Origin: Chara braunii
Taxonomy: Eukaryota; Streptophyta; Charophyceae; Charales; Characeae
NCBI GenBank assembly: GCA_003427395.1
Contig: BFEA01000485.1
Coordinates: 217,069-263,981, forward strand
Direction of reading: 5' to 3'
DNA length: 46,913 nt
Below the pieces are notes generated by a model, which was not told the origin of the DNA, searched no databases, and saw only the letters and a list, made by a program, of their open reading frames with translations. Shown one piece after another: positions 8,028 to 19,488 of this stretch. The translations under genes and the position numbers were made by a program. Position 1 is the first letter of the stretch. Each line of letters opens with the position of its first letter.

Positions 8028-10672
8028 ATGGCAAACCCTGGGGGTAGTGGGGAGGCACTCCCTAACCCGCACGCAATCCCCAGTGACTGGGACAGAGTCA
8101 CGAACTTTGTTGAATGTTGCTATGATGAGGGGGTTTGCCCGCAGGAAGGAAATTTGGGTACTGTGGTGGAGGATGAGGAAGGAAGGCGTTTCGTGGTGAA
8201 TGAGGAAGTGAACAAAGTAAAGGATCAATGGCTGAGGGAGAGATCAGTAATGGTAGTCTTCCAGGGGGAGGCAAGGAATCTGTCAAGGGCAGTAAAGGAA
8301 GACGTGATTAGAGCCTACGAGGATGGCTGGACGGCCAGGAAACTGTTTCAACCAGAAGCAAGGCGGGGAAGGGTCAAGTTTGAAGAGCAGAACGTCGCAT
8401 CATATGTGGCTAAATCCAAGGACATAGCCACCTGGTTGATCAAGTAGAAGGAGATGAAAATTAAGCTTGACGACAATAAAGAGTACATCGTGACGTTCAA
8501 ACCGCGACTATCGAAGAAGGAAATGCAAGACCACCGCATCCTGGAGGCGGAATCAAAGTTCTGGATAATGGCTCTGAGAGTGCCACTTAACGCTTACTAC
8601 TTCCTGGGAAGTGCGGTTGTGGGTCTGTTTGAGGAAATCACAGAAATGCACCCGCCCGAATACGATAGAGATAGACCGAAACTGATGAATGTGAAGATCG
8701 ACATGCCGACCATGACGTACTTGTAATTCAGTCACCAAAGGGGGAACGCTGGAAGGTGGACATAGTGACCCCATACACAGACTGGTGCCGCCGCTGCAGG
8801 TGGTACTTCCACACGGAAGACAGATGCCCCAGAAACAGACAGACAGAGGAGGGTCGCAGTAACAATGGAGAAAGACAGGGGGGGCACAAGGAGAGGTACA
8901 AACAACATTTGGAAAGTCAAGGTGGAGGGACGCAAGGAGTGACGAGGGAAAACGCAGGCAATCACGCGTCACAATAGCCCTCAAGAGAGGGACAGGGACG
9001 AATGGGGGAGGCGTCCAGACAGGAGGGAACCGACAGGAGGACCAACTTGGGTAGAACAAGTGGCTCCGGGGGCCCTGCCCCCCGGGGCCCCAGCCAAGTG
9101 CTGGGGGGTGAGGCAAGGGAAGCTAATGGGGATGGGAGGGACACACACTGGTCAGAACGGGTGTACAAGGGTTCAAGAGACCAGCAGGAAGAGGAGTTGA
9201 GGCACACCCAGTTTCAAGTGGAGGAGACGTACTCAAGGCCACAGAGATGGGGGGAAGCACAAGAGAGGGAACAGGGAAGAACTTTCACACATCCGTGGTC
9301 CATGAGAGAAGAGTGGACACAGAGTAACGCGCAGGGGCTTGTCAACGAGGCTGGCCCCAGTGGAACGCCTTGGGGTGAACTGGGTAATGCTCGGATGCAT
9401 GCGCATTGGCAAGACCCGTATTCTGGGTATCAAGAAATGAGACCAGGGAATGGGTTTCAGCACTGCATCGCACCGCCTCCCCGCACGCAACAGATCCAGA
9501 TTGAGATGCCGATCCCCGGCTATCCTTCGGAAGCCTATGATTGGAGAAACAACGTACCGCAGCCCTCGGGCAGAGGGGGACCGCCTCTGTGTCATAGCAG
9601 ATGGGAGGAGAGAGGAGGATCGATAAGAAGAACGCAGAAAGGATACAATGGGAGGTGGGAAACAGGCAGGGAGGATAGCTAGCATAACAGAGGAGATACG
9701 TCGCAACCCTGGCGCCGTAACATGACAACTCAATGTCCGGGAATCAGAGAAGAGGGGGGCAGCCAGGGACACTGGGACGGGGTGACACCGGACAGAAGAA
9801 AAGAAAAAGCAAGGGTGGATCTGCCAAGGACGCCGGAATCATCGCAGTCAAGAATCAGGTGGGGAAGTGACTGCTTCGAAGACTATGGGGATACACGCAA
9901 AGCGGACGTTACATCTTCTGTGGAGAGTTCAGCAGAGTCGGGGGTTAGGAAGCAGACGGGCCAAGTCAAGTGCAGTGGAAGAATACCGGACAAGATTCAG
10001 TGTGCAGCCACATTGGAGAGGAACCAAATGGAAGCGGTGGAGAGGTGCTTAGTCCCAATTTTGTGCACGAGTTCTGAGGACGGGGTGAAGCTCCTATCTC
10101 TATTGAACACAGAAGGGGTTCCTCAGATCCCCTCCAAGGTGATCGATAAAACCCCAACACCGCCAATGATCATGGGTGCGGTAAGATCACTGTACGGGGA
10201 ACATGTCCCTGTTTGGTTAATACCGAAGTCCACAATGGCTCACGTGATAGTGGAGACTGTGCAGGGGTATAGCAAGTTCTATTTCCCGCTTCGTGATGCG
10301 CGGATAGCCCCGGAGACAGCAACTCTGCTCAGCCAGACGGGAGTACGCAGTTTCCATGTGGACCTACTGAGGGAGAGGAATTGGCAGGAACTGGAAAAAA
10401 TCCAGGTTCTGTCGGGTATCTCAGCCATGGTCCTGGTGAATGTCAATGAGAAGCTCATGAATGAAGAAAACCTCCTTTCCGGTTTTCTAGCGACCAGTTT
10501 GATTGAAGATTGGCGTTCTTCAACAGAAACAAGTTCTGCTAAAGGAAGTTCGCAGTGTCACTCAAGAAGCTCTATCAGAACAAGCAGCAGAGCGGCTTCC
10601 CGGAGAGAGACAACACTACCTTCCCGCATCCAAGACAAGGCGGAGAAAATAACAGAGAATGAAGAAAATTAG
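8028..10672 (+). pseudogene. LINE ORF1, RNA-binding CCHC protein (broken)
   Basis: ATG at 8028 opens a frame of about 880 codons that would encode the nucleic-acid-binding chaperone of an L1 element. Order: a DUF4283-like N-terminal part (positions ~50-230; FWIMALRVPLNAYYFLGSA), a zinc knuckle CRRCRWYFHTEDRC (CX2CX4HX4C, ~8787-8828), then a long Gly/Arg/Gln-rich middle (9002-9680) and a more conserved C-terminal block (10020-10500). Breaks: TAG at 8445-8447, a frameshift between about 8715 and 8755, TAG at 8975-8977 and 9680-9682. The frame is otherwise kept. ORF1 ends at TAG 10670-10672 and overlaps the ORF2 ATG at 10659 by 14 bases, a usual arrangement for plant L1. Confidence 0.82.
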
Positions 10673-13600
10673 AGCGGTAACTTGGAACGTGCGGGGACTC
10701 GGGGATACCAATGGGAGAATGAAACGGAGGAGACTGAAGTCGTCGATTCACGAGTGGAAGGTTAACTGCGTTTTTCTGCAGGAATCTAAGTTAAATGAGA
10801 CTAAATTGAAAGAGTTTGAGGTGTGGTGGGACGGGCCACAAGTGTGGTCCCCAGCACAAGGAACAAGAGGGGGAGTAGGGATCCTGCTCCACCGGGACCT
10901 GCAGGCACACGTAATTGACACAAAGGCGGACATCTGGGGGAGATGGGCGTGGATGAAGGTAGAGATTGGAGGGGAGGCCTGGGTACTTATGACAGTTTAT
11001 GCTCCAACAGCAGTCAGCGAGAGAGTCAGGTTCATAGCCAGGCTGATGACGCAGGTACCGAAAACGGACAGGTTGTTGTTAGCGGGAGACTGGAATGTGT
11101 CCCTAGATGAGGCTCTCCGACCAAACTCAAGGACAGCAGAACGCAACGACGTCAGGGCACTGTTGGAATTCTGCACAGAGTTATCACTGACCGATCCATT
11201 CCCGGTACTTACCCGGATGACCCAGGCTACTCCTGGTTCTCAAATCTGCATAATGACAGACGGACTATCACGAGAAGACGACTGGACTTCTACCTCCTCA
11301 GCGAACAAGTAATGGAGAACGTTGTCATGACCAGGCAGGCAGGCCACCCGATGTCGGACCACAAACGTGTGGTGGCGGACATACGGATAAAGACGGGAAT
11401 TGAGAGGGGGAGAGGCTTTTTCCGGTTAAACAGCTAGGTTCTCGAGGAACCAGGGATCATGGAATGGGTTGAAAATCACATGGAAGGATGGAAAGATGCT
11501 AGACAGCATTTCGAAACGCACGCAGAGTGGCTAGACGGGGGCCAAGCAATCACGTCCGGGGTTCTTGATGTATGTTCCCGGATCTTGGCAAGGAGTAGGA
11601 ATAAGAGAGAAGCGGAGTGTCTCAGGAGGATTGAGGAGGCAGAAGATAAGATGGAGGGGCATCCCATCTCAACTACGGTGTGGGCAGCGGAGCGGGAAAG
11701 GAGGATGGGTGACTGGGACAGGATGCAGGTGGAGAAACAACAAAGATGGGTGCAAATCCTGAAGGTAAAGGGAGTGGAAACGAACGATAAAGTGAGCAAG
11801 GAATCCTTTCAAAAACTCCAGCCAAGACGTGCACAGTAGCAAATGATAGAGTTGAGACACCCATTTGAAGATGCAGCCCCCACAGCCTGTACGGCGGTAG
11901 GGATGTTGAAGTACGCGAACCTGTACTATGAAGACATTCTTAGGACCAGAAGACTGAACGAGGAAGTGGACACAGACCTGTCTCAGCAATCAGATATGTG
12001 GGAGGACACATCAGTACAGCTAAGCACAGCAGCGAAGCTAGATATGGACAGGCCGGTCACCCTGGAGGAACTCACCCAAACAGTGAAAACTATGGCGCGA
12101 GGCAAGTCCCCAGAAGTTGACGGCCTTACCGTAGAGTTCTACTCCGCGAACTGGGGCGTGTTCGGGCCGCTACTAGTGGAGCTGTACAACGAAGTGTTGG
12201 TAGGAGGGAGACTGGGGAAAGGGATGACTCACGGGGTGATCACATTGCTGTTCAAAAAAGGTGACAAGTCTGTGGTCAAAAACTGGCGCCCGATGTCCCT
12301 GTTGAATGTGTCCTATAAGATCCTCGCAAAGTCGCTGGCACGCAGACTATCCAAGCACCTTCCGAAATTGGTAGAAAATGACCAGGGGGCGTTTGTGCAA
12401 AGGCGGTCTATATTTAACAACTATGTGACTGCTATAGAAACTCTGGAGATCGTGCAGTCCGAGGGCTTAGACACCGCAGTCTTGCTGCTAGACCTGGAAA
12501 AAGCGTACGACAAGGTGGGTTGGACATTTCTCCTTACCACCTTGAAGAAGATGGGGTTTGGGACTGGGTTCTGCGTGTGGATCAAGGCAATGTACATGAG
12601 TTCCTCATCCGCGGTGATGATCAACGGGCACCTCTCAAGACCGCGTCAACTGTCACGTTCGCTAAGACAAGGTTGCCCCCTTGCCCCACTGGTCTTCGTG
12701 TTGCAGATGGAGGTATTGCTCAACAGAGTTCGGCGCAATTCTGACATCACTGCACAATGGAGAGGAGTGCAGGGTAAAAGCATTGGCGGACGACCTGTTT
12801 GCAGTAAGTGACAACACACCCAGCTCTTTGTTGGCACTAAGGGGCATCCTAAGGGAGTACTCCACTCTCTCGGAGGCTTCGGTGAACTGGCACAAATCTA
12901 CCTACTTACTACCAGAGCAGTTTTCCCTCAGCGTAGAAGGGGGATGAAAAGGGTGGAAAAGGGGGAAGAGGAAAGATTTCTCGGGGTGTTGATCAGCCTT
13001 CAGGTGGGGACATCAGCACAAGAGTTAGTCCTGCAGCAGCATATTGTAAGCTCAACATGTGGGGAATTGTCTGGCACCTGTCACTGATAGGGAGGGCTCT
13101 GGTTGCTAATGTTGCACTGTTTTCCATATTATGGTTTGTGCCCACGGTTAGAGAACTAGCAGCTGGGGTGTTAAAAGCGATCAAACGCCTGGTGGCTAGG
13201 TTCCTGTGGAAACCACGGGCGAAATCCACAGAAGGCTTCATTTCGAAGGTTGCACTGGACACTTTAACCTTCCCACGAGCGAAGGGAGGATTGGGATTAG
13301 TGGACCCGGCCAAAAAAAACCAGGCGCAGCTACGGGGCTGGCTGGCCAAAGCAGCAAACTGCAGTACCAGGGAACAATGGATGACGCTAGCGGAAAGGAT
13401 CCTGATGATGGAATGGGGGCTCAGCAGACCAAAGGATGTGTGGTCCTGCCTTTTAATGCCCTCATTTCGGAAAAAAAAACTCAAGTCAAGGTTTTGGGAA
13501 GCAGTCCGAAAGGCATGGAAACAACACCCGCCGGACGTTCGGAATCCGTCCACGACAAGGGATGAGGTGCTGGATCAGCTGGTGTTTGACAATGCAGAGA

Positions 13601-14090
13601 TTCGAGACAGTTCCGGAAACATGCTGGTAGCAGATGGTTCCCCAGGAACCTTTGGGCTTGCATGGGTCAAGAGGGGAATAGTCAAGATCGAAGATCTGTG
13701 GTCCACAACCACGGGGAGTTGGAGGACTCTAGGTGAGATAAAGAGTATCTTAAGAGGGCTACAAAGGGTGGAAGAGCACTGGAGGACGGTACTACAGTCA
13801 ATCCCTGCAGATTGGTTGTTGAAATTGGGTCCAGAGGGAGTAGACCCCACCAGAACTTGGTACCTCTCAAGCGCGGAAGATGCTGAGAAAGTGCTTTGGA
13901 AGGTTAAGGAAGTGTTACCCAGTGGATTCAGGAGGGTTGAGAGGTGGCGCAGTGGGGGAACCTCGAACTCTCTATGCCTATTGGAAGAGGTGACAGTGCG
14001 GGCCTGGGACAATCCAGCACAGGTTAGGGTGGTGGAAACGAACAGGAGGGCCCGCACAAGGAAGGCTTCGTACTGGATTGGAGAAACAAC
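10659..14090 (+). pseudogene. LINE ORF2, endonuclease-reverse transcriptase (broken, C-terminus displaced)
   Basis: Would nick target DNA and prime reverse transcription. The N-terminal AP-endonuclease has VTWNVRGL, LQESK, GGVGILLH, VYAP, LAGDWNV and SDHK. The RT core (12050-12810) has GKSPEVDGL, FKKGD..NWRPMSLLN, LLDLEKAYDKV, LRQGCPLAPLVF and the active-site ALADDLF. Then comes the WHLSLIGRALVANVAL block (13066 on) and part of the connection region. Breaks: frameshift near 11215-11250, TAG 11435-11437 and 11837-11839, and frameshifts near 12755, 12945 and 13045. The frame ends formally at 14124, but LINE similarity ends near 14090. The zf-RVT tail is found at 16260-17028 on minus. Confidence 0.88.
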
Positions 14091-15152
14091 GCTAAGGAGC
14101 AAGGCCTTGCAGGCTCCAACCTAAGAGACAGGACGGTCGACCCTTTTGATTTCCTCGGCGCAAGTCATCAATGGGCAGAGTCACCGGAGGAGCCAGCCGG
14201 GTCAAGGTCGTCACCACAACAATCTTTTGCAGCAGCATCTGATAGGCCCGCGCAGAAGGGGCAGTCGGGAGCTGACAGAGACTGCGATCACTCTAGCGAC
14301 CCTTTCTTCAATTCCCTGCCAATGTCAGCACAAGCACAGTCTTCCGTTGGACAGACCGGAGAATCGGAAGCAATGGGTGAGGATGCTCTCGATCCGTTCG
14401 GCTTTATGTTAGGTGGAAAGGGGAAGCAAGCAGAGACGAGAGATCCGGACCCTGCATCTCAACGGCCGACAGATGCAGGACCACGAAAGACAGAATCTTC
14501 TGCCCCTGTCCCCACGTCCATAGATGATCTGTTTGGGTTTGTGTGGAGTGTCGAGGGGCAAGAGCAGCCAACACACATAACAGCACAGCAACATTCAGCA
14601 CCATCCGCATCTGCCGACCCTTTTATGGGTGTCGATTGGATATTCGATGCCCCCTCGCCGGTTAACCATCCAGATGTGAAGGAGGGAGCTCCTTCCGCGC
14701 AGCAGCAGCACTCTGATCCCTTCCTAAACATGTTTAGCAGTGGGTTCAGCTCTGGTGGTCCCCTCCCACCCAATACAACCACAACTGCTAGAGGAGAAGA
14801 GTACGGCACTACTGGGATGTCATCGTCGGACCCTGCGACTAATAGGGCTGGAGGCAACATGGCAGGTACATCTTCCGCTGCGAACCCAGTGGAGGAGGAG
14901 GAGGATCCTGATGGCGTAATGCAACCCCCTTCTGGCTTGTCCCTTCCAGCAGCGAAGAGGCGAGGAGAGAAGTTCTTCAGGCACGGAAACTTTGCAGAAG
15001 CGCTGAAGTACTTCACATGGGTACTGATGCTAGCGGACGTGCGCGGACCGATGGGCGTTGAGTTTTTCGGGACTGCCGACATTTTACTGAAGCGTGCCGC
15101 ATGTTACAATGGGATTGGGAGCTATAGAAAGGCCGTTCAAGACTGCACGAAA
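14091..15152 (+). CDS. Internal exon of host DPF-motif/TPR gene, in inverted orientation
   Basis: Frame 0 is open from before 14139 to the donor AAA|GTGAGA (15152/15153). The N-terminal two thirds is Ser/Pro/Gly-rich and disordered, with repeated DPF-type peptides (VDPFDFLG, SDPFFN, LDPFGFML, DDLFGF, ADPFMG, SDPFLNMF). The last ~70 residues form a TPR unit (AAKRRGEKFFRHGNFAEALK, then RAACYNGIGSYRKAVQDCTK). The motif style matches the minus-strand exon at 17029-18966, and the TPR continues into 4952-4767. DPF peptides are known ligands of the AP-2 alpha-appendage in clathrin endocytosis; a vesicle-coat role is inference. The exon begins in the middle of LINE ORF2, so its left edge is a rearrangement breakpoint, not a splice site. 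Confidence 0.7.
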
Positions 15153-15517
15153 GTGAGAAATGAAAAAAAAAAAAAAAAAAAAGGAAAAAAAGAAAGGTGA
15201 GAGATGCTGCTTTCTGCCAGTGCTTGACAAAGAAGCATTCATTTGACACCACTATATATTTCCAGACCCCCTAAGACTCCCTACTTAGTCATCTGGGCCC
15301 CCAAGATATGCTCAGTTGCAGTCTGGGTGGGTGGGTCCCAAGGGAGCTCAGCTTCGAAAGATTGCCCTCGCATGCCTAAGCACTCTCGTGGCCTGTGTCC
15401 ATCTGATTTCAGCTGGTTTCGAACTCTGGTCTGGATCTCCACAATTCATAGGTGTAATAATAATTGAGCTCGGCCCGTTGGTTGTGTCCTGTGATACCCC
15501 TGAAGGTCCTAAAGCAA

Positions 15518-15519
<2 letters not shown>
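15153..15519 (+). other. Intron start and unidentified sequence, possible SINE
   Basis: After the donor come an A run (15165-15181) and about 340 bases of non-coding sequence leading into an 89-base poly-A. A box B-like GGTTTCGAACTCTGG at about 15415 hints at a tRNA-derived SINE, but no box A of good quality is seen. Confidence 0.3.
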
Positions 15520-15612
<93 letters not shown>

Positions 15613-15619
15613 TAAAAAA

Positions 15620-15651
<32 letters not shown>
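15520..15651. repeat. Poly-A run facing a poly-T run
   Basis: An A run (15520-15608, 89 bases) and a T run (15623-15651) are separated by 14 bases (GTTTTAAAAAAATA). The T run is the 3' A tail of the minus-strand LINE fragment. The A run may be the tail of a plus-strand retroposon, or target-site slippage. Confidence 0.85.
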
Positions 15652-15656
<5 letters not shown>

Positions 15657-17028
15657 TTGATTAATTATAAAAGTGGATACGAGGCCTGGGACCTCACAAT
15701 TCAACCCGAGATATTGACAGCATCAGCCAGCTTAGCTTACAGGCAAATGCCTGCGGAAAGTTCAGACTAACAACTTTCCAGATCCCTACCTTCGACCTTT
15801 TAAAGTTTTGCTTTCCAAGAACCATCCCAGCAAGCTAAGTCCAACCTCTGAACTTTTGTAACTTGAAGGCTATTACTACTGCAATCCATGTCCCAGAGCT
15901 TCAAATTTTAGTTCCATAATAAAACATCTCATACCCCCTGGATGGACAACACAGTGGACTCCTATATTAAGCTAATCTAGGGTTAACTCGGCCCGGAGGA
16001 CTGAGGTCCCGGTCCTACAGACACTCTCCTGGCGGCCCACAACGGCCCTAACAGGGACCGAGTGTCCTGGTCCCAGTGGTCCGGAACTACTAGCCCTATT
16101 ATCCCTCTCCTGGTGCTTGTCGTGGCCTCACCGAGCCAGGAGCCAGATACCGTGTACTCTTCTGCCCTTCTATCTCTACCTGCTACCTCTGACTATCTTC
16201 ACCTCTGCCTCCTTACACCGTGAGATATCGCTATCCCCCCACGGCCCTTGGATATCCCCTCATCCCCCCGGGTTGTTTAGCTCCTGAACCCAGCGTGATA
16301 TGCTTAGGTTCCCTCGTGCATCAATGCAGGCCAACTTCTGGTTACAGGCCAAGGTGCGTCTGAACCATCTCAATTGACCTCTTGAACCTTTCCCAGCTTT
16401 GGCTTTCTGCCTCCAATCGACCCGAATTGCCTGCTCAATCCCCTGTTTAATACAACGCTTGATCTCCAGGTTTGAGAGCGGTTTCTTCTGGAATCGTGCT
16501 CTGTTGCTGTCCCTCCAGACCACTTCACAGATAATACCTCTTGTGACATGCGCAACATACCCCCACCCCTTATGGCCCTTAACATCTGTAGGCAAGAAAC
16601 CCAACAACACCCACCTCTCACTCCAGCTGATAGATTGGTCACCGAACTTCGACCAGTGAAAGGCCCACCATGCCCATACTCGCTTAGACGCTGGACAGTC
16701 CCACCACAAGTGCCTGGTTGATTCAAATGACCGTCTGCACCTTGAGCAGCCCAGGTCTACAGCCATACCTCTGCTCGCCAGCCATACCGCCGATGGTGTG
16801 ACCATCAGAGACAGCAACCACAATACACTCACTTGCTTACCGTTTGGCAGTTCGATCAGGATATTCCAGTCTGTCGAACTCTGGACCTGCTTGGGAGAGG
16901 TCTTCACTCCATACTGCCTGCCACCTAGCGGTGGCGATCTGGGCTGGGGTTCTCCTGTTGGGGGCTGCTCTCAAATATCCCTGGGCAGTTGAGTAGTCCA
17001 CCAGACTCAACGGTGCGTCTTCCCCTGT
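15623..17028 (-). mobile_element. L1-type LINE, 3' portion (zf-RVT, 3'UTR, A tail) on the opposite strand
   Basis: On the minus strand: ORF2 C-terminal coding 17028-16260, about 600 bases of 3'UTR, and a 29-base A tail ending at 15623. It supplies exactly what the plus-strand LINE lacks, and begins where host DPF exon sequence stops. This is consistent with one element split by an inversion. Confidence 0.8.
16260..17028 (-). pseudogene. LINE ORF2 C-terminal region with zf-RVT zinc finger
   Basis: The first frame (17028-16837) holds AAPNRRTPAQIATARWQAVW, typical of the region between RT and zf-RVT. After a frameshift in the overlap 16837-16907, the second frame (to the TAA at 16262-16260) holds the zf-RVT signature: VWLASRGMAVDLGCSRCRRS, HLWWDCPASKRVW (CX2C...HX4C), followed by a basic tail. 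This domain normally ends plant L1 ORF2 proteins. It is fused in frame to host DPF coding sequence upstream, a product of the breakpoint near 17028 rather than a real fusion gene. Confidence 0.8.
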
Positions 17029-18966
17029 AGTGGGCGACCAGCTCCAAGATAAGGGGTCAATCTGCAGTGGATCTGTGGTCGTGTTCTTCTCTGTCGCGCC
17101 ATCCGGTGGGAGGTTGTCACTACCAGTGGTTCCTTGACTCTTTCTCGTGTCAACCGGTGAAGAATTTCCCGGCCCTGACACCCTGCCCCAACTCTTAGGA
17201 CCGTCAGTACCATAACCGAAGCCAGAAGGACCACTGTCTGCCCCAAAAACATCATCCTCGATATCGCCAGCCATCGGCTGTGCGGAATGCTGTTTCTCAA
17301 CTCTGCTCTGACCACCAGAACCTCTAAGACCAAAATCGAAACCAAACCCAAAAGGATCATTATCGGCCTCGGCATCAGGCTCTTGACCAACTCTCTCCAT
17401 TGGTTGGTGAGCTTGGTTCTCATCCGTTCGCGATGAACTGCTGGAAGTTTTTCCTCCGATCGAATCCTCATGGTGCGCAGAACTTGGACCATTCTTGGGC
17501 TCCCTGATGCATGGCGCATCCCAACTCATCAAATCGTCAATGATGCCCCCATCGCTTTCTCGCGTGCGCGATTCGTTCCTCTGACTCCCTGAGCCAAAGA
17601 AAGCGAGAGGATCATCTCTATCCAAACCAATACCATCGTCCTCGGCGAAATGCTCCTCGGGAGGAGGACCTGAAACTGCTGATTTAAAAGGAGGAAGAGG
17701 ATCTTCTTTGCCTGGACTGGACTGGGTCTGCTTCATTCCGCCATCATCACCCTCGCCTTCATCCTCTCCTAAGATGGGGCTGCTTTTTGTTGCTGATGGT
17801 GATACCTGCGGGTGCTCGGTGCCCAACCCCATGAAATCAAAAGGATCACTAGGGCGTGAGGAGGTTTCCCCAGCAACATTGCCTTTCTCTCGATTCCTTT
17901 GTAAGACAGGACTGCTTTCGACTGACGATACCTGTGGGCCTTCAGCGGCCAACCCCAGAAAATCAAAAGGATCAGCATAGCGTGAAAAGTTTTCTCCAGC
18001 CCGTGGGCTTGCCCCAAGGCCAGCTGACACAGAGGCAGAAAAGGGGTCGCTGCCTTGACCCTGCTGTTGCTGCTGCTGCTGTGCAGAGTTTTTCCGAACA
18101 GCATCACCTTCTTCTTCGCTTCTTTGTGAGACGAAACTACTTTTTGCTGACGATACATGTGGGAGTTCGGCAGCCAACCCCAGAAAATCAAAAGGATCGG
18201 CATGGTCTCAGCAGTGTTCTCCAGCATGTGGGCTTGCCCCAAGACCTGCTGACAGAGAAGCAGAAAAGGGGTAACTGCCTTGACCCCCCTGCTGCTGCCG
18301 TGATGACATCCCAGCCTGGCACCCTGGAGACTCTGTAAGGGGTGATGAGCGATCCTGGGGTGTGCTGGGAAAACCAAACAGATCATCACCACAACATTTA
18401 TTTTCCTGAGCTTCATCTCTTGAAGCTGGAGCAGCACCAAAAGAATCTGGTATGCTCATGCCGCTGACCTTCGAACGGACATCTGGGCCACCTTCTGCTC
18501 CCATGGTGCTAACATTCGGCGATGAGCGTTCACCTGCAGGGGCAGCAGCATGCTCCATGGACAGCATCTCAGGTATGGCCGGCTCACCAGCTGACACGTC
18601 TGCGGACTTCCTGGCAGGCCCTACACCCAGGATATCTAGCGGATCGTCTGTAAGGCCCAAATCTCTGCGATTTTTGGAGAGTTGAGGAGGTATTACATCT
18701 TCTTCAGCAACAAATGCGAAAGGCTCTGTGGCAATGTCCGCCTCCTTCGCTGGGGACGCACGGTTCCCTGCATTGGACAAGGTATAAGACCAATCGCCAA
18801 AACCATAATTGTCGGTTTCTTCCACCGTTCCACAGGAAGCTAACGAATCCGAGCTAGCGGTTTTTCGTGAGCCTCCATGTACATTCTGTGACAAAGAAGC
18901 TGGTATAGAGGGATCATCATGGTGTTTTTTTTTTTTTTTTTTGGTCCCGATGCATTCCTTGCGCAT
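17029..18966 (-). CDS. Large exon of the host DPF-motif gene (one in-frame stop)
   Basis: Frame open from ATG 18966 to the breakpoint near 17029, except for TGA at 18210-18208. It encodes a disordered, acidic, Ser/Gly-rich region with many DPF-like peptides (TEPFAF, DDPLDILG, ADPFDFLG twice, SDPFSAS, SDPFDFMG, DDPLAFFG, NDPFGFGFDFG, TDPLQIDPLSW) and a Gln run (AQQQQQQQGQ). A 224-base internal duplication (starting about 17950 and 18174) makes two AGLGASP..ADPFDFLGLAAE copies. The stop lies in one copy where the other has Ser (TCA). The first codons include a Lys run read from 18 As; a real acceptor just after it (TTCTTTGTCACAG) is possible, so the start is uncertain. The downstream part of the gene should be 14091-15152 (now flipped) and 4952-4767. 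Endocytic adaptor-type function is inferred from DPF motifs only. Confidence 0.65.
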
Positions 18967-19167
18967 GGGGCGCTTTAATTCCGATTGCTACCCGCCTGCG
19001 GTTTCTATATGGTTCCGACTGCTTTTCGATTTGTATTGCGCGCAGACGCCGCCATAGTCTAAAGCTCATCGCCGCGACGATAGATCGTCATCTGTTGCCA
19101 TTGCGTGTGGGTCGCCATTGCATCTCCTTAGTCCTGATCGCGGGAAGTGAAGCTGCAGCTGCCCGGA

Positions 19168-19408
19168 GCTGCTTGGTGCACCTGTGGGACTTGGTGTCTT
19201 GCGTGCGCGCCTCAGCTATTTGCGCAGAGATCACAAGTCGGCTATGGCTGCAGCAATGGCGTCGGCTACCTCCTGGTGCACTGTTGAGAGCTTTGGTGTA
19301 CCTGTGGGACCTGGTGTCTTGAGTGTGCGGCTCAGCTGTTTGTGCAGAGATCACAAGTCAGCTATGGTTGCAGCGATGGCGTCGCCTACCTCCTGGTGCA
19401 CTATTGCC
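19168..19408. repeat. Two tandem copies of a 120-bp unit
   Basis: GAGATCACAAGTC(G/A)GCTATGG recurs at 19227 and 19347, exactly 120 bases apart, and similarity extends through TACCTCCTGGTGCACT. It lies upstream of the DPF gene's first visible exon on minus. Plus-strand frames through it are open because 120 is a multiple of three; I see no recognised protein. Confidence 0.8.
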
Positions 19409-19433
19409 AGCCTTGCTCTGCAGTCTCGCGCGG

Positions 19434-19457
19434 CAATCAATCAGAAAAAATCAATCA

Positions 19458-19487
<30 letters not shown>
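19434..19487. repeat. (TCAA)n microsatellite
   Basis: Perfect and near-perfect ATCA repeats, with a shorter imperfect echo (CAATCAGTCAATCAAATCAA) just after. Confidence 0.9.

Positions 19488-19488
<1 letters not shown>

Larger units (their letters stand above)
8028..14090 (+). mobile_element. L1-type LINE, 5' portion (ORF1, endonuclease, reverse transcriptase)
   Basis: Two overlapping reading frames in L1 order: ORF1 with a CCHC knuckle, then ORF2 with AP-endonuclease and reverse transcriptase. The element stops abruptly inside ORF2 at about 14090, where host exon sequence begins. Its missing C-terminal part, 3'UTR and A tail lie on the opposite strand at 17028-15623. The element is dead: both ORFs carry frameshifts and TAG codons. 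Confidence 0.9.

Noticed and set aside
16837-18177. A 446-codon fusion gene of DPF region and LINE zinc-finger region
   Set aside because: The fusion point coincides with the inversion breakpoint; the C-terminal ~60 codons are LINE ORF2.
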